64,000 bases of DNA from Stenotrophomonas rhizophila. GTDB lineage: Bacteria; Pseudomonadota; Gammaproteobacteria; Xanthomonadales; Xanthomonadaceae. This document shows positions 45,466 to 58,000 of the stretch, one piece after another. Location of the stretch: the NCBI RefSeq assembly GCF_001704155.1, contig NZ_CP016294.1, positions 3,841,501-3,905,500 on the forward strand, in the 5' to 3' direction. The stretch's first letter is position 1. Every line of letters starts with the position of its first letter. Made by a program: the position numbers and the translations under genes. The notes under the pieces are model-generated. The model was not told the DNA's origin. It saw only the letters and a list, made by a program, of their open reading frames with translations, and ran no database searches.

Positions 45466-48400
45466 CTAGTAATACCCGGACAGATTCAGGAAGAACCCCT
45501 TCGCTTCATACCGCAACTCGGTCAGGTCATCACTGAACTCGGTGAAGTTGTATCCCGCACCAATCTTGAAGTTCTGCCCCACCTGGCGGTCCACGCCCAC
45601 CAGCCAGCCTTTCCTGTCGCCGCCCTCGCGCACGTCCAGCCAGCGGTATTCGCCCATCGCCTCCCACTGCGCGAACAACCGGTAGCGCAGCTGCAACGCG
45701 GAGAAGTTGACCCGGCTGTCCAGCCACGCACCCTCGCCGCGCCCGGTACGGTAATCGCCCCAGCGCCCGGCCAGCTTCCCGGCCAGCTCCCACCGGTCAC
45801 TGAGCTGCATCACCCCTTCGAACGAGACGATCTGCGATTTCTGGTCGTACACGTTGCCACCTTCCTGGCCCAGCGACGCCACGTCGTAGAGATACGTGTA
45901 CTTGCCGAAGGCCGCCCAGCGCGTGTTGTCGTGCGGACGCCAGGCAAAGCCCAGGTTGGACTCCACCAGCTTGGCATCGGCCAGCGGGTTGCGCTTGTCA
46001 TCGGTGTCGGCGTAGTTGGCGCGCAGCGCGATGCGCCAGTCCTCGTTGACCTTGTACAGCAGCCGGTTGGTGGTCACCCACTGCCGACGATCCTCAGCGC
46101 CTTCGTCGCGGCGGTATTCGAGCTTGCTCGTCCACTGCGTATCGGCATCGGTGCGGCCACCGCTGACGCTGTAGGCGCGGCGATCGACGCGCCCGGTCGT
46201 CGCGTCCAGTTCGCCGTCCATCACGCTGAAGCCCAGCGTCCAGCCCTGCGCGGGGTAGAAGTCCATGCCGAAGGTATGCACCAGCCCGGCGCTGTCGTCG
46301 CGACGGTCCTTCAGGTACTGGCTTTCGTTGAACACGTTGACCTGGTTGCTCAGGCGCCAGCGCTGGCCGAGCGTCCAGCCCGACTGCAGCCCGGTGTCGT
46401 AGAGCGGGTCGGTGGTGGTGCGGTCGGTGCTGTAGCTGTAGTTGCCATAGAAGCTGTGCTCGGGGGTCATCCAGTACTCGCCCTCGAGCTTGGCGCCATC
46501 GCCGCGGCTGCCGCTGCTCACTTCCGCCCCCAGACTGGAGCGGTCGCCGAACAGGTAGCGCGCGCCCAGCGTGGCCAGGTCGTTCTTCTCGTAGGCGCCG
46601 CTGTCGTCATCCACGGTCAGCTGCCCTACCCCGTACAGCTCCCACTTGGCACCGAAGCGCTGCCGGTAACTCAGTGCCGCCAGGGTGCCGTCCACGTCGG
46701 TGCCGGCGTTCTCTTCGCGCACGCGGCGCAGCTCGGCCCCGAGCTGGCCGTCGTTGCCCAGCCGCCAGTCCATGGTCAGCTGCGACTGCTCCACCGCCAC
46801 CTCACCGCGCTCGGCGCGGCTGTGCCGGCCATACAGACTCAAGTTGTCGGTGAAGTAGCCCAGGAATTCGGCACCGTATTCCTCCAGCGCCAGCCCACTG
46901 TCCATGCGCGAGACCGAGAAGCCGGCGTCCACGTCGCGCCACCAGGCGCCCATGCTCCAATCCTGCTTGGTCCAGCCCAGCTCGCGCAGGTTGGCGCGCG
47001 CTTCCACCGCGCGGGCATCGCCCTTGCGGTCGCCGCTGACCGGGTTGCGCTGGATGAAGCTCAGGCCGCCGTTGTCGGAGTAGAAGATCGGCGCTGCGGT
47101 GGCTTCGGTACGGGTCTGCTCCAGCTTGAGGTAGGTGCCACGCCCGGCCTGCAGGGTCAGGTCGGCGCCCATCAGGCTGTAGTCGTCGCCACTGCGGTTC
47201 TCGTCGACGTAGGTGCCGCCCACCGCCACGTGGTCGCCGAACCACTGCTTGCCGCGCAGGCCGGCGCTCACGTCGTCGGTGCTGAAGCCCAGCGGGATGT
47301 ACTCGTAGTCCACCAGCAGCAGCTGGTCATAGCCATCCAGCGGCGTATCGCGGGTCAGCGTGCGTACGTTCTCGCGCGTGATCTGCGACAGCGCGCGGGT
47401 CAGGAACAGGCGGCCCTGGATCTCGTTGATCTCGTAATCCCGACCGCGCTGCAGGGTGGTGCGTGTCTCGGTGCGCCCGGTGGTGCGATCGCGCACTTCC
47501 ATCACCACCTGCTCCGAGCCGGGCAGCAGGTCGGTGTGGCGCAGGTAGTAGAGGCTGCCGCCGGTGCCGAGGAACTCGGTGTGGCCGAGCGCGGACTGCG
47601 CCTCGGAACCGAAGGCCTTGAGCAGCGAACGCGGGTCGCCCAGCGGGGTGGTTGCGCGCGAGCGCCAGCTCACCGCCGCGCCGTACAGCGAACGCACATA
47701 CTGGCCGTACTCGGTGCCGGTGAAGCCAGTGGCGAAGTTGCCCCACAGCGCCTGGTTCTGGTCCCAGTCCACGCGCACGTACAGCTTGCCCTGGGTGTCG
47801 ATGTCGCGATACGTGGTGGAGTCGTCACCGTATACCGGGTAGTACTGGTCCGGATCCAGGCGGCGGAACACGTCGCGGGCGTCGGCATCCAGGAAGCCGT
47901 CGAACAGCCGCTTCAGCTCGCGGTCGTAGGTGTCGGCCTGCGCGGTGACCAGGTACTTCCCGCGCAGCTTGCTCTTCAGGTAGAACGCCAACCGGCCTTC
48001 GCTGAGGAAGCTGTCGTCCTGGTCGCGGTCGGCGGCGAGTGGATCCAGGTTGCCGCTGGCGGTATTGCGCGACAGCGTTACATCGGCCAGCGCCACCAGG
48101 AAGCGGTAGCTGCCGGTCACTTCCACGTCGAGCGTGCGGGTCAGCGTCGGCGCGTCCATGGCCTCCACCTGCACGGTGTACCGGTGCTCGCCGATCGGCT
48201 CCAGGAACTCGGCGGCGAACTTCTGCTCCAGGTCCACCGGGAAGCTCTGCCCGTTGATCATCACCCGTGCATTGGGGCTCAACCCACGCCCGTAGATCCG
48301 CACCCGCGAGCCGTAGATGGGGATGTTCTGCTGGCGCAGCGCGTTCTGCCCGTAGATGGCATTGCTCAGCTGCTGGGCCTGCGCATCGTCGCCATCCAGC

Positions 48401-49080
48401 ACGCGACCCAGGGTGCGCTGCACGTTGTCCCGCACCAGCTGGGTGCCGCGTTCGTAGTCGGTGGGCAGTACCAGCTGGAAGCGCTGCGCGTTGGTTTCAT
48501 CGAAGGAACCATCCCGGCCGTAGGCCCGGGCGATGTACTGCAGGTCGTCGCCAACGCGCAGGTTGAGGTTTTCCGGCAGCTGCCCATCCCATTCGGTATT
48601 GCCGACGTAGTCCACCGGCATCTCGATGCGCGCCAGCGGCGTGACCAGGTCGATGTCGCTGCCACGGTAGATCACTACCTCCAGGCGCTCGATGAACGAG
48701 GCGTAGTTGTTGTAGCCGTGGAAGCGCAGCGGCTTGGTCAGCCGGCCGTTCTCGAACGGGGCCATGGAGCCGGTCTGCACATTGAGCACCGGCGCCGACA
48801 GCGCCGGATCTTCGGTGGCCCAGACCACGGCGCCATCGGGGAGCTCGGTAGCCGACGCACCATTGGGTGCCGGCACCACCGCACCGGGTTCTGCGGGACC
48901 GACGGGAGCATCCGCGGCCGGACGCACCTGCAGCAGCAGGTCATTGCCCTGCCGGCAGCCGTCCACCCCGCACAGGGTAGTGGGCACTTCGGGCAGCGGT
49001 TGCGGCGCCTGTGCGTGGGTCATCGGCGACCACAACGCCAACAGGAGCATCAGGGGGCTGAGTGAGGTCTTGCGGTTCAT
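45466..49080 (-). CDS. Outer-membrane beta-barrel protein paired with the giant surface protein
   Basis: A 1204-residue exported protein: signal peptide (about 1-24, ending THAQ), a periplasmic/linker part to about residue 330, and a long beta-rich region (about 330-1204). Amphipathic strands alternate with turns ([39 protein letters not shown]), and the last strand ends LNLSGYY with an aromatic C-terminus, as required for BAM insertion. I do not recognise a named family. ATG 49080 is chosen because GAGGAG lies 6 nt upstream. It starts 10 nt after the giant gene stops, so it is surely in the same operon and may export or anchor it. Confidence 0.75.
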   Translation of the reverse strand: MNRKTSLSPLMLLLALWSPMTHAQAPQPLPEVPTTLCGVDGCRQGNDLLLQVRPAADAPVGPAEPGAVVPAPNGASATELPDGAVVWATEDPALSAPVLNVQTGSMAPFENGRLTKPLRFHGYNNYASFIERLEVVIYRGSDIDLVTPLARIEMPVDYVGNTEWDGQLPENLNLRVGDDLQYIARAYGRDGSFDETNAQRFQLVLPTDYERGTQLVRDNVQRTLGRVLDGDDAQAQQLSNAIYGQNALRQQNIPIYGSRVRIYGRGLSPNARVMINGQSFPVDLEQKFAAEFLEPIGEHRYTVQVEAMDAPTLTRTLDVEVTGSYRFLVALADVTLSRNTASGNLDPLAADRDQDDSFLSEGRLAFYLKSKLRGKYLVTAQADTYDRELKRLFDGFLDADARDVFRRLDPDQYYPVYGDDSTTYRDIDTQGKLYVRVDWDQNQALWGNFATGFTGTEYGQYVRSLYGAAVSWRSRATTPLGDPRSLLKAFGSEAQSALGHTEFLGTGGSLYYLRHTDLLPGSEQVVMEVRDRTTGRTETRTTLQRGRDYEINEIQGRLFLTRALSQITRENVRTLTRDTPLDGYDQLLLVDYEYIPLGFSTDDVSAGLRGKQWFGDHVAVGGTYVDENRSGDDYSLMGADLTLQAGRGTYLKLEQTRTEATAAPIFYSDNGGLSFIQRNPVSGDRKGDARAVEARANLRELGWTKQDWSMGAWWRDVDAGFSVSRMDSGLALEEYGAEFLGYFTDNLSLYGRHSRAERGEVAVEQSQLTMDWRLGNDGQLGAELRRVREENAGTDVDGTLAALSYRQRFGAKWELYGVGQLTVDDDSGAYEKNDLATLGARYLFGDRSSLGAEVSSGSRGDGAKLEGEYWMTPEHSFYGNYSYSTDRTTTDPLYDTGLQSGWTLGQRWRLSNQVNVFNESQYLKDRRDDSAGLVHTFGMDFYPAQGWTLGFSVMDGELDATTGRVDRRAYSVSGGRTDADTQWTSKLEYRRDEGAEDRRQWVTTNRLLYKVNEDWRIALRANYADTDDKRNPLADAKLVESNLGFAWRPHDNTRWAAFGKYTYLYDVASLGQEGGNVYDQKSQIVSFEGVMQLSDRWELAGKLAGRWGDYRTGRGEGAWLDSRVNFSALQLRYRLFAQWEAMGEYRWLDVREGGDRKGWLVGVDRQVGQNFKIGAGYNFTEFSDDLTELRYEAKGFFLNLSGYY

Positions 49081-49090
49081 GGTCATCTCC

Positions 49091-52000
49091 TCAGCGGTCC
49101 GCACGGTCGGCGGGGCGGGCCGGCGCAGCGGGCTGCACCTGGACCTGCACACGGGCGGCAACCTCGGCAGGCAGCCGTGGCAGCAGGGCCTTGCGCAGCA
49201 CCTCGGCGCGCTGCCCGGCCAGTGCGGGCGTGGCCTGCCCGGCGGCTACGCTCACCTGCCCCCCACCCTGCGTCTCCAGCGTGCGTGCTGCATGCGCCAG
49301 CACCGTCTCGGCAGCGGCGCCCAGCGTGGCCTGGCCGGGAACGAACAGCCCTTCCCCGACCTCCAGCACCGATTGCGGTGGCCCGGCGTTGAACCTGCCT
49401 TCCGGCAATGCCACGCCGAAGTCGAAGCGCACCGGCAACCCCGGGGTGATCCGGCGCAGCAGCGGATTGCGGGTCGTGAAGCGCGCGTCGGCTGGCAACG
49501 TGGTCGGATCGACCTTGAGGATGAAGTTGCGTCCGCGCGCCTGGCCACCGTTGATGCCGACCAGGTGGTAGCGGCCGTACGCATCGGTTTCGATCACCAG
49601 GCCTTCCACCGATGCCACGCGGACACCGGGGATGCCACGTTCGCCTGCGTCCTGCACGCCGTTGCCATTGCGATCATTGAACACGCTGCCGATGACCAGG
49701 CTTTCGTCCAGCAGTGGGTCGCCGATCACCTCCACGTCGGCCGAGGCCACGTTGCTGATGGTGGTGCCCAGCACGTCATTGGCGGTGATGCGGTTGGTAT
49801 GCACACCCAGCCCCACGCCCGCCCCCACCCGCAGGTAGTACACCAGCGTGGCCGAACCACCGGCGCGGATGTCCAGGCCGTCGATGCGCAGCGGTGCCAC
49901 GCCGCTGGCACGTGCGGCGTTGTCGATGTCCTGCGCTTCGAACCCGCCCGGGATGAAGGTGAAGCCGCTGGGCAGGGTGTCGAACAGGGTGACGCCCAGC
50001 GCGTCGAAGTCGCCCATGTTCTCCACGGTGACCACGTAGCGCACCACGTCACCCACCTTCACGCTGCGCTGGGTGGCCTGCTTGGTCAGGCGCAGCACCA
50101 CCGCATCGGCGGTGACCACCACGTTGACCCAGCCTTCCACGCACACCGGGGTCGGCATCGAGGCATCGCAGATGTTGTAGCTGAAGTTGTCCAGGCCGCT
50201 GTAGCCGACGAAGGCGGTGTAGATGCATTCGCCGTTGCCGCAGGTTGCGCGCCCGTTGCCAGCCGCCCTGCCCAGTCGCATCGACGCCGGGTTGATGCGC
50301 GCACCGCTGGTGGTGAGGTTGTCCAGCAGCGGTACGGTGGTGGTGGTCCCACTGAGCACGGTGATGTTCTCGTCCACCACGTCCACGTCGTTGACCTGGG
50401 TCTGCACGTTGACCGTGGCACTGCTGCAGACCGCCGGCGAGGCCTGGTTGCAGAGGCTGTAGGTGAAGCTGTCGGCACCGCTGAAGTGGGTCATCGGTGT
50501 GTAGCGCACGCTGCCGTCAGGCAGCACCACCGCCGTGCCCATGGTCGGCGCGGTGGTGATGGTCACCGCCACCGTGCCCGGGTCGACCGGCGCGCCATTG
50601 GCCAGGTCGTTGGCCAGCACCGGCACATCGACGGCCGTGTCCTGCGGCGTGCTGGCCTGGTCGTTGTTGGCCACCGGGACGCTGTTCGGCGCTGCCGCCA
50701 GGGTCACCGACACCGTACCCACCGCGCATACCGTGGGCTGCGCCACCAGGCAGATCTGGTAGGTGGTGGTGTAGGTCGTCCCGGGCGTACCGGCAGTGAC
50801 GTCGACGCTGCCGTCGGGCTGGATGGTCAGCGCCGGGGTGTTGGTCGGGGTCAGCACCACCGTGGTCGGGTCCACGGGCGTGCCGTTCAACGTGTCGTTG
50901 GTCAGCACGTTGGTCACGCCGGTGGCGCCGCCCGGGGGCACGCCGGGCACGCTGTCGTCATTGGCCACCAGTACGCCCGCGCTGGCCAGCGTCACCGACA
51001 CCGTGCCGATATCGCACACCGCCGGCTGGGCCACCAGGCAGATCTGGTAGGTGGTGGTGTAGGTGGTGCCGGGCGTGCCCGCCGCGACGTTGACACTGCC
51101 GTTGGGCTGGATGGTGATGGCGGCGGTGTTGACCGGGGTCAGCACCACGGTGGCCGGGTCCAGCGCGGCACTGTTGTAGGTGTCGTTGGTCAACACGTTG
51201 GCCACACCGTTGGCGCCGGCGGCCGGCACATTGGTCACTGTGTCGTCCACCGCGTCGAGCAGGCCCGGCGTGGTGGCCAGGGTGACCGACACCGTGCCGA
51301 TGTCGCACACCGTCGGCTGTGCCACCAGGCAGAGGCGGTAGGTGGTGGTGTAGGTGACACCCGGGGTACCGGCCGCCACGTCCAGGCTGCCGTTGGGCTG
51401 GATGGTCAGCGCGGTGGTGTTGTTCGGGGTCAGCACCACCGTGGCCGGGTCGAGCGCGGCGCCGTTGAAGGTGTCGTTGGCGAACACATTGAGCAGGCCG
51501 AGCGCACCGGTTGCCGGCACGTTGCTGGCGGTGTCGTCCACAGCGTCCAGCAGCGCGGCCGTGACAGTCACGCTGACCGTGGCGGTGTCGCACACGTTGA
51601 GGTTGGGCGCGGGCAGGCACGCCTGGTAGGTGAAGGTGTCGGTACCGGTGAAGCCTGCGTTGGGGGTGTAGCTGATGGTGTTGTCGCCGTTGACCACGGC
51701 GGTGCCGTTGGACGGCGGCACCGGCACGGTGAACACCGCGCCGACCGGCAAGGTGTCGTTGGCGGCCACGGCCAGTACGGTGGTACCGGTCCCGGCGGGC
51801 AGCGCGTCGTCGGCCGCATCCGGGCGCACCGCGACCAGCGCGGTGGCCTGGGCGCAGTTGCCCGGCTGTGCGTTCTCGCACACCTGGTAGGTGAGCGTGG
51901 TCGCTGCCGGCAGCGTGCCCGGTGCCACGGTCACCACGCCGTTGGCGGCCATGCTGTAACCCGGCACCGTGCCGACCAGCGAGGCGGTCACCGGCGTGGT

Positions 52001-55000
52001 CCCCGGAACGATCGGGGCGCCGTTGAAGGTGTCGTTGAGCAGCACGCTGGCGGTGGTGCCACCGGTCGGCGCAACCGGCGCGCTGCTGAAGTCATCGGCC
52101 TGCGCGACCAGGGCGCTGGCCGTCACCGTCAGGCTCACCGACGCGGTATCGCACACGCTGCCATTCGGTGCGGGCAGGCACACCTGGTAGGTGAAGCTGT
52201 CCGCGCCGGTGAAGCCTGCGGTTGGCGTGTAGCTGATGCTGCCATCGGGATTGACCACGGCGGTGCCGTTGGCCGGCGCGACCGGAATGGTGATCGTCGG
52301 GTTGAGCGGCAGCGTGTCGTTGGCGGTCACCGCAAGCACCGTGGTGGTGCCTGCCGCGGCAGACAGCGTGTCGTCCGCAGCGGCCGGGCTGACCGCCACC
52401 AGCGCGGTGGACTGCGCGCAGTTGGTCGGCACGGCGGTCTCGCAGACCTGGTAGTTCAGCGTTACTGCAGCGGGCGTGGTGCCGGCCGCAACAGTGACGA
52501 CACCGTTGGCGGCCATGCTGTAGCCCGGCACCGCGCCGACCAGCGAGGCAGTCACCGGCGTGGTCCCCGGAACGATCGGGGCGCCGTTGAAGGTGTCGTT
52601 GAGCAGCACGCTGGGCGTGCTGCCACCGGCAGCCGGTGCTATCGGGGTGCTGCTGAAGTCATCGGCAACGGCGGTGACCGTGGTGACGGCGACGGTGATC
52701 GAGACCGTCGCGGTGTCGCACACGCCGGCACCCGGGGCGGGCAGGCAGGCCTGGTAGGTGAAGCTGTCCGGGCCGGTGTAGCCGGTGTTGGGCGTGTAGC
52801 TGATGGTGCCGTCGCCGTTGACGATGACCGTACCGTTGGCCGGTCCGGCCGGCACGGTGATGGTCGGATTGACCGGCAGGGTGTCGTTGGCGATGACATT
52901 GAGCACCGTGGTGGTACCCGCCGCTGCGGTCAGCGTGTCATCAACCACGACCGGGCTGACCGCGACCACGGCGGTGGACTGCGCGCAGTTGGTCGGCACG
53001 GCCACTTCACACACCTGGTAGCTGAGCGTCACCGCCGCCGGCGTGGTGCCGGGGGCCACGCTGACCACGCCGTTGGTGGCCATGCTGTACCCCGTCACCG
53101 GGGTCACCAGCGATGCCGCGACCGGGGTGGTGCCAGGCACGATCGGGGCGCCGTTGAAGGTGTCATTCAGCAGCACGCTGGCGGTGCTGCCGCCGGTCGC
53201 CGGTGCGATCGGTGCTGCGGTGAAGTCATCGGCCACGGCGGTGACCGTGGTGGCGCTGACGGTGAGGGTCACCGTGGCGGTATCGCAGACACTGCCGCCC
53301 GGTGCGGGCAGGCACAGCTGGTAGGTGAAGCTGTCCGGGCCGGTGTAGCCGGCGGTCGGGGTGTAGCTGATGGTGCCGTCCCCATTGACCACGGCGCTGC
53401 CGTTGGTCGGTGCGACCGGAAGGGTGACCACCGGGTTCAGCGGCGCCGCATCGTTGGCCAGGACGTTGAGCACGGTGGTGGTGCCGGCGGTGGCCGGCAG
53501 TGCATCGGCCACCGCATCCGGGCTGACCGCGACCACGACGGTGGCGCCGGCGCAGTTGGTCGGCACCGCGTTCTCGCACACCTGGTAGTTCAGCGTCACG
53601 GCGGCGGGCGTGGTGCCGGCCGCAACGGTGACGACACCGTTGCCGGCCATGCTGTAACCGGGCTCGACGGTGAGCAGGGTGGCAGTCACCGGGGTGGTAC
53701 CCGGCACGATCGGCGCACCGTTGAAGGTGTCGTTGAGCAGCACGCTGGCGGTACTGCCGCCGGTCGCCGGCGTGATGGGCGCGTTGGTGAAGTCGTCGTT
53801 GACCGCGGCAAGGCCGGTCAGGCTGACGGTGACCGCCACCGAGGCGGTATCGCAGACGGACGCCCCCGGTGCAGGCAGGCACACCTGATAGGAGAAAGTG
53901 TCCGCGCCGGTGAAGCCGGCCGTGGGCGTATAGGTGATGGTGCCGTCGCCATTGACCACGGCGACGCCGTTGGCGGGCGCAACCGCGATCGTGATCGACG
54001 GGTTGGCCGGCAGGGTGTCATTGGCGCCGACATTGAGCACGGTGGCGGTACCCGCCGTGGCCGGCAGGGTGTCGTCCACCGCGTCCGGGCTGACCGCCAC
54101 CACGGCGGCAGCCGCGGCGCAGTTGGTCGGGACGGCGGTCTCGCAGACCTGGTAGTTCAGGGTGACCGCGGCAGGCGTGGTGCCCGGGGCCACGCTGATC
54201 ACACCGTCGGCGGCCATGCTGTAGCCGGTTTCCACGGTCAGCAGGGTGGCGGTCACCGGGGTGGTGCCCGGCACGATGGGTGCACCATTGAACGTGTCGT
54301 TGAGCAGCACGCTGGCTGTGCTGCCACCGGCAGCCGGGGCGATCGGCGTGGCGGTGAAGTCATCGGCCGCAGCGGTGAGCGAGGTCACCCCCACGGTCAC
54401 GGCGACCGTGGCGGTGTCGCAGACACCGGCTGCCGGCGCGGGCAGGCAGACCTGGTAGGTGAAGCTGTCCCCGCCGGTGAAGCCGGCCGTGGGCGTGTAG
54501 CTGACGGTGCCGTCGCCGTTGACGAGCGCCGTGCCGTTGGTCGGCGCGGCAGCGATGGTCACGGTCGGTGCCAGCGGGGCGGTGTCGTTGGCCAGCACGT
54601 TGAGCACGGTGGTGGCGCCGGCGGTGGCCGGCAGCGCGTCGTCCACCGCGTCCGGGCTGACCGCGACCACCGCCGTGGCACCGGCGCAGTTGGTCGGCAC
54701 CGCGTTCTCGCAGACCTGGTAATTCAGCGTTACCGCCGCCGGCGTGGTGCCGGCGGCCACGGTGATCACGCCATTGGCCGCCATGCTGTAGCCGGTGACC
54801 GGGGAGGACAGCGAGGCGGTCACCGCCGTGGTACCGGGAATGATCGCGACACCATTGAAGGAGTCGTTCAGCAGCACGCTGGTGGTGCTGCCACCGGTCG
54901 CCGGCGCGATGGGCGTGGCCGTGAAGTCATCGTTGGTCGCGGTGAGCGTGGTGGCGCTCACGGTCAGCGACACCGTGGCGGTGTCACACACCCCGGCGCC

Positions 55001-58000
55001 CGGCGCAGGGAGGCACACTTGGTAGGTGAAGCTGTCAGCACCGGTGTAGGCGCCGGTCGGGGTGTAGGTGATGCTGCCGTCGCCGTTGGCCACGGCCGTG
55101 CCGTTCGCGGGCGCGCCGACAACGGTGACCACCGGGTTCAGCGGTGCGCTGTCGTTGGCGAGCACGTTGAGCACGTTGGCGGTGCCGGCGGTAGCCGGCA
55201 GCGTGTCATCGGTCGCGTCCGGGCTGACCGCAATGAGCGCGGTGGCGGCTGCGCAGTTGGTCGGCAGGGCGGTCTCGCACACCTGGTAGCTCAGGGTCAC
55301 CGCGGCAGGCGTGGTGCCTGGCGCCACGCTGACCACGCCGTTGGAGGCCATCGTGTAGCCGGTAACCGGACTGATCAGCGTGGCGGTCACCGGGGTGGTG
55401 CCCGGCACGATCGGCGCGCCATTGAACGTGTCGTTGAGCAGCACGCTGGCGGTGCTGCCGCCCGCCGCCGGCGGGATCGGCGACGCGGTGAAGTCGTCGT
55501 TTGTCGCGGTCACCGTGGTCGCCGTCACCGTGAGCGCCACCGTGGCGGTATCGCACACGCTGCCATGCGGGGCCGGCAGGCACAGTTGGTAGGTGAAAGT
55601 ATCGGGTCCGACAAACGCACCGGTGGGCGTATAGCTGAGCGTACCGTCGCCGTTGACGACCACGTTGCCGCCGGCCGGGGCGGTGGTCACGCTGAGCACC
55701 GGCGTGAGCGGCGCCACGTCGTTGGCCAGCACGTTGAGCACGGTGGTGGCGCCGGCGGCCGCCGGCAGCACGTCATTGACCGCGTCGGGGCTCATCACCA
55801 CCACGGCGGTGGCCGTGGCGCAGTTGCTGGGCAGCGCGGTTTCGCAGACCTGGTAGTTCAGGGCGATGGAACCGGGCAGCGTGCCGGCCGCTACGGAGAT
55901 CACGCCGTTGGCGGCCATGCTGTAGCCCGAGGCCAGCGTGGTGAGCGAGGCGGTGACCGGGGTGGTGCCCGGCACGATGGCCACGCCGTTGAAGGTGTCG
56001 TTGAGCAGCACGCTGGGCGTGCTGCCGCCGGTGGGCGAGATCGGGCTGGCGCTGTAGTCGTCGTTGATCGCGACCAGGGCACCCGCGGCAATGGTGATCG
56101 CGACCTGTGCGGTATCGCAGGTGGCGCCGTCCGGTGCCGGCAGGCACACCTGGTAGATGAGCGTGTCGGCGCCGCTCTGCCCGGCGTTGGCGGTGTACTG
56201 CAGGGTGCCATCGGCCGCGAGCACGGCAACGCCCTTGGTCGGCAGCTGGGTCACCGTGAAGGTGGCACCGGCCGGCGCATTGTCATTGGCGGCCAGGTTG
56301 AAGCTGCCCGGCTGGGTGCCGGTGACACTGGCGGTGTCGTCGGCCGCATCCGGCGCGATCAGCACCTGTACGTCGGCCGTGTCGCAGTTGGTCGTGGAGC
56401 CCAGTTCGCACAGGGCATAGCTGAGCGTGGTGGCGCCGGCCGGTGCGAACCCGGCCACGGTGATGACACCGGCGCCATCGATGCTGAAGCCGGCGGGTGC
56501 GCCCACCAGGTTCACGGTGACCTGCAGCGGATTGACCGCGGCACCATTGAAGGTGTCGTTGCCCAGCACGCTGGGCGTGCTGCCACCAACACCCGGCGCA
56601 AACACCGGTGCGCGGAAGTTGTCGTCGAGCGCGTTGAGGGTGTTGGCGACCACGGTGATGTTCACCGTGCCGGTGTCGCAGGTCGCGGCGTCCGGGGCGG
56701 GCAGGCAGACCTGGTACTGCACGGTCTGCGGGCCGGCGGCAGCCGGCGTGTAAGTGAAGCTGCCGTTGGGCTGCAGGGTGAAGCTGCCTGCGGCGGGCGG
56801 CGTGACCAGGGTGTAGCTGGCGCCGGCCGGTGCGTTGTCGTTGATGCTGACGTCGCCGACCAGCGGCTGACCGGCCGGCGTGGTGTAGGTGTCGTCGGCA
56901 GCCGCGGGGGCGATCAGCAGGGCCACCTGCGCGGTATCGCAGTTGCTGCCCGCGCCGGCTTCGCACAGCTCGTAGGTGAGGCTGACTGCACCGGCGGCGG
57001 CGCCGGCGGGCACGTTGATGACGCCGGCGCTGGTGATGGTGAAGCCCGGTGGCGGCGCGTTGACCAGGCTCAGGGTGACCTGGGCGGCGGTGACCGGGGC
57101 GGCATTGAAGGTGTCGTTGCCCAGCACGCTCGCGGTGCTTCCGCCGGTGACCGGCGAAATCACCGGGGCGGTGAACACATCGTCGACCGCGTCGATCGTA
57201 TTGGCCGCGATGATCACGCTCACCGTGGCCGTCGCGCAGGTGCCACCGTTCGGCGCCGGCAGGCAGACGCGGTAGTCGAAGGTGTCGGTACCGGTCGTGC
57301 CAGGGTTGGCGGTGTAGGTGAGCGCACCGTTGCCGGCAAGGTCGATGCTGCCCAGCGTGGGCGCGGTGAGGGCGAAATACTGCGAACCGGCCGGCGCGTT
57401 GTCGTTGATCGCAACCGAGCCGTTCACCGACTGCCCGGCTTGCACGTTGAAGGTGTCGGCCAGCGCAGTGGGCGAGACCAGCAGCTGGACGTCGGCGTCG
57501 TCGCAGTTGGTCGGCACGGCGACTTCGCACAGGCGGTAGCTGAGCGTGACCAGGCCGGCCGGAATGTTGGCGGCCACGGCGATGGTGCCGGAGGTCGGGT
57601 CCAGGGTGTACCCGGGCGTGGTCGAGAGCAGGGTCGCGGTCACTGTCCCCGGCACCACCGCACTGCCATTGAGGGTGTCATTGCCCAGCACGCTGGGCGT
57701 GGTGCCGCCGGCGCCGGGGATGGCGGTGGCGAAGGTGTCATCGTTGGCCAGCAGCGCGTTCGCGCCGAGAGTGACGGTCACGGTCGCGGTATCGCAGACA
57801 GTGCCATTGGGTGCCGGCAGGCAGACCTGGTAGCTGAAGGTGTCGGTGCCGGCAGCACCCGCGTTGGGGGTGTAGGTGAAGGCGCCATCGCCGCCGATGA
57901 CGGCAGTGCCCTGGGTGGCCGGGGTAACCAGCGAGAACGCTGCGCCGGGCGCGGCAATGTCGTTGGTGCCCACGTTACCCAGCGCCGGTTGCCCTGCACC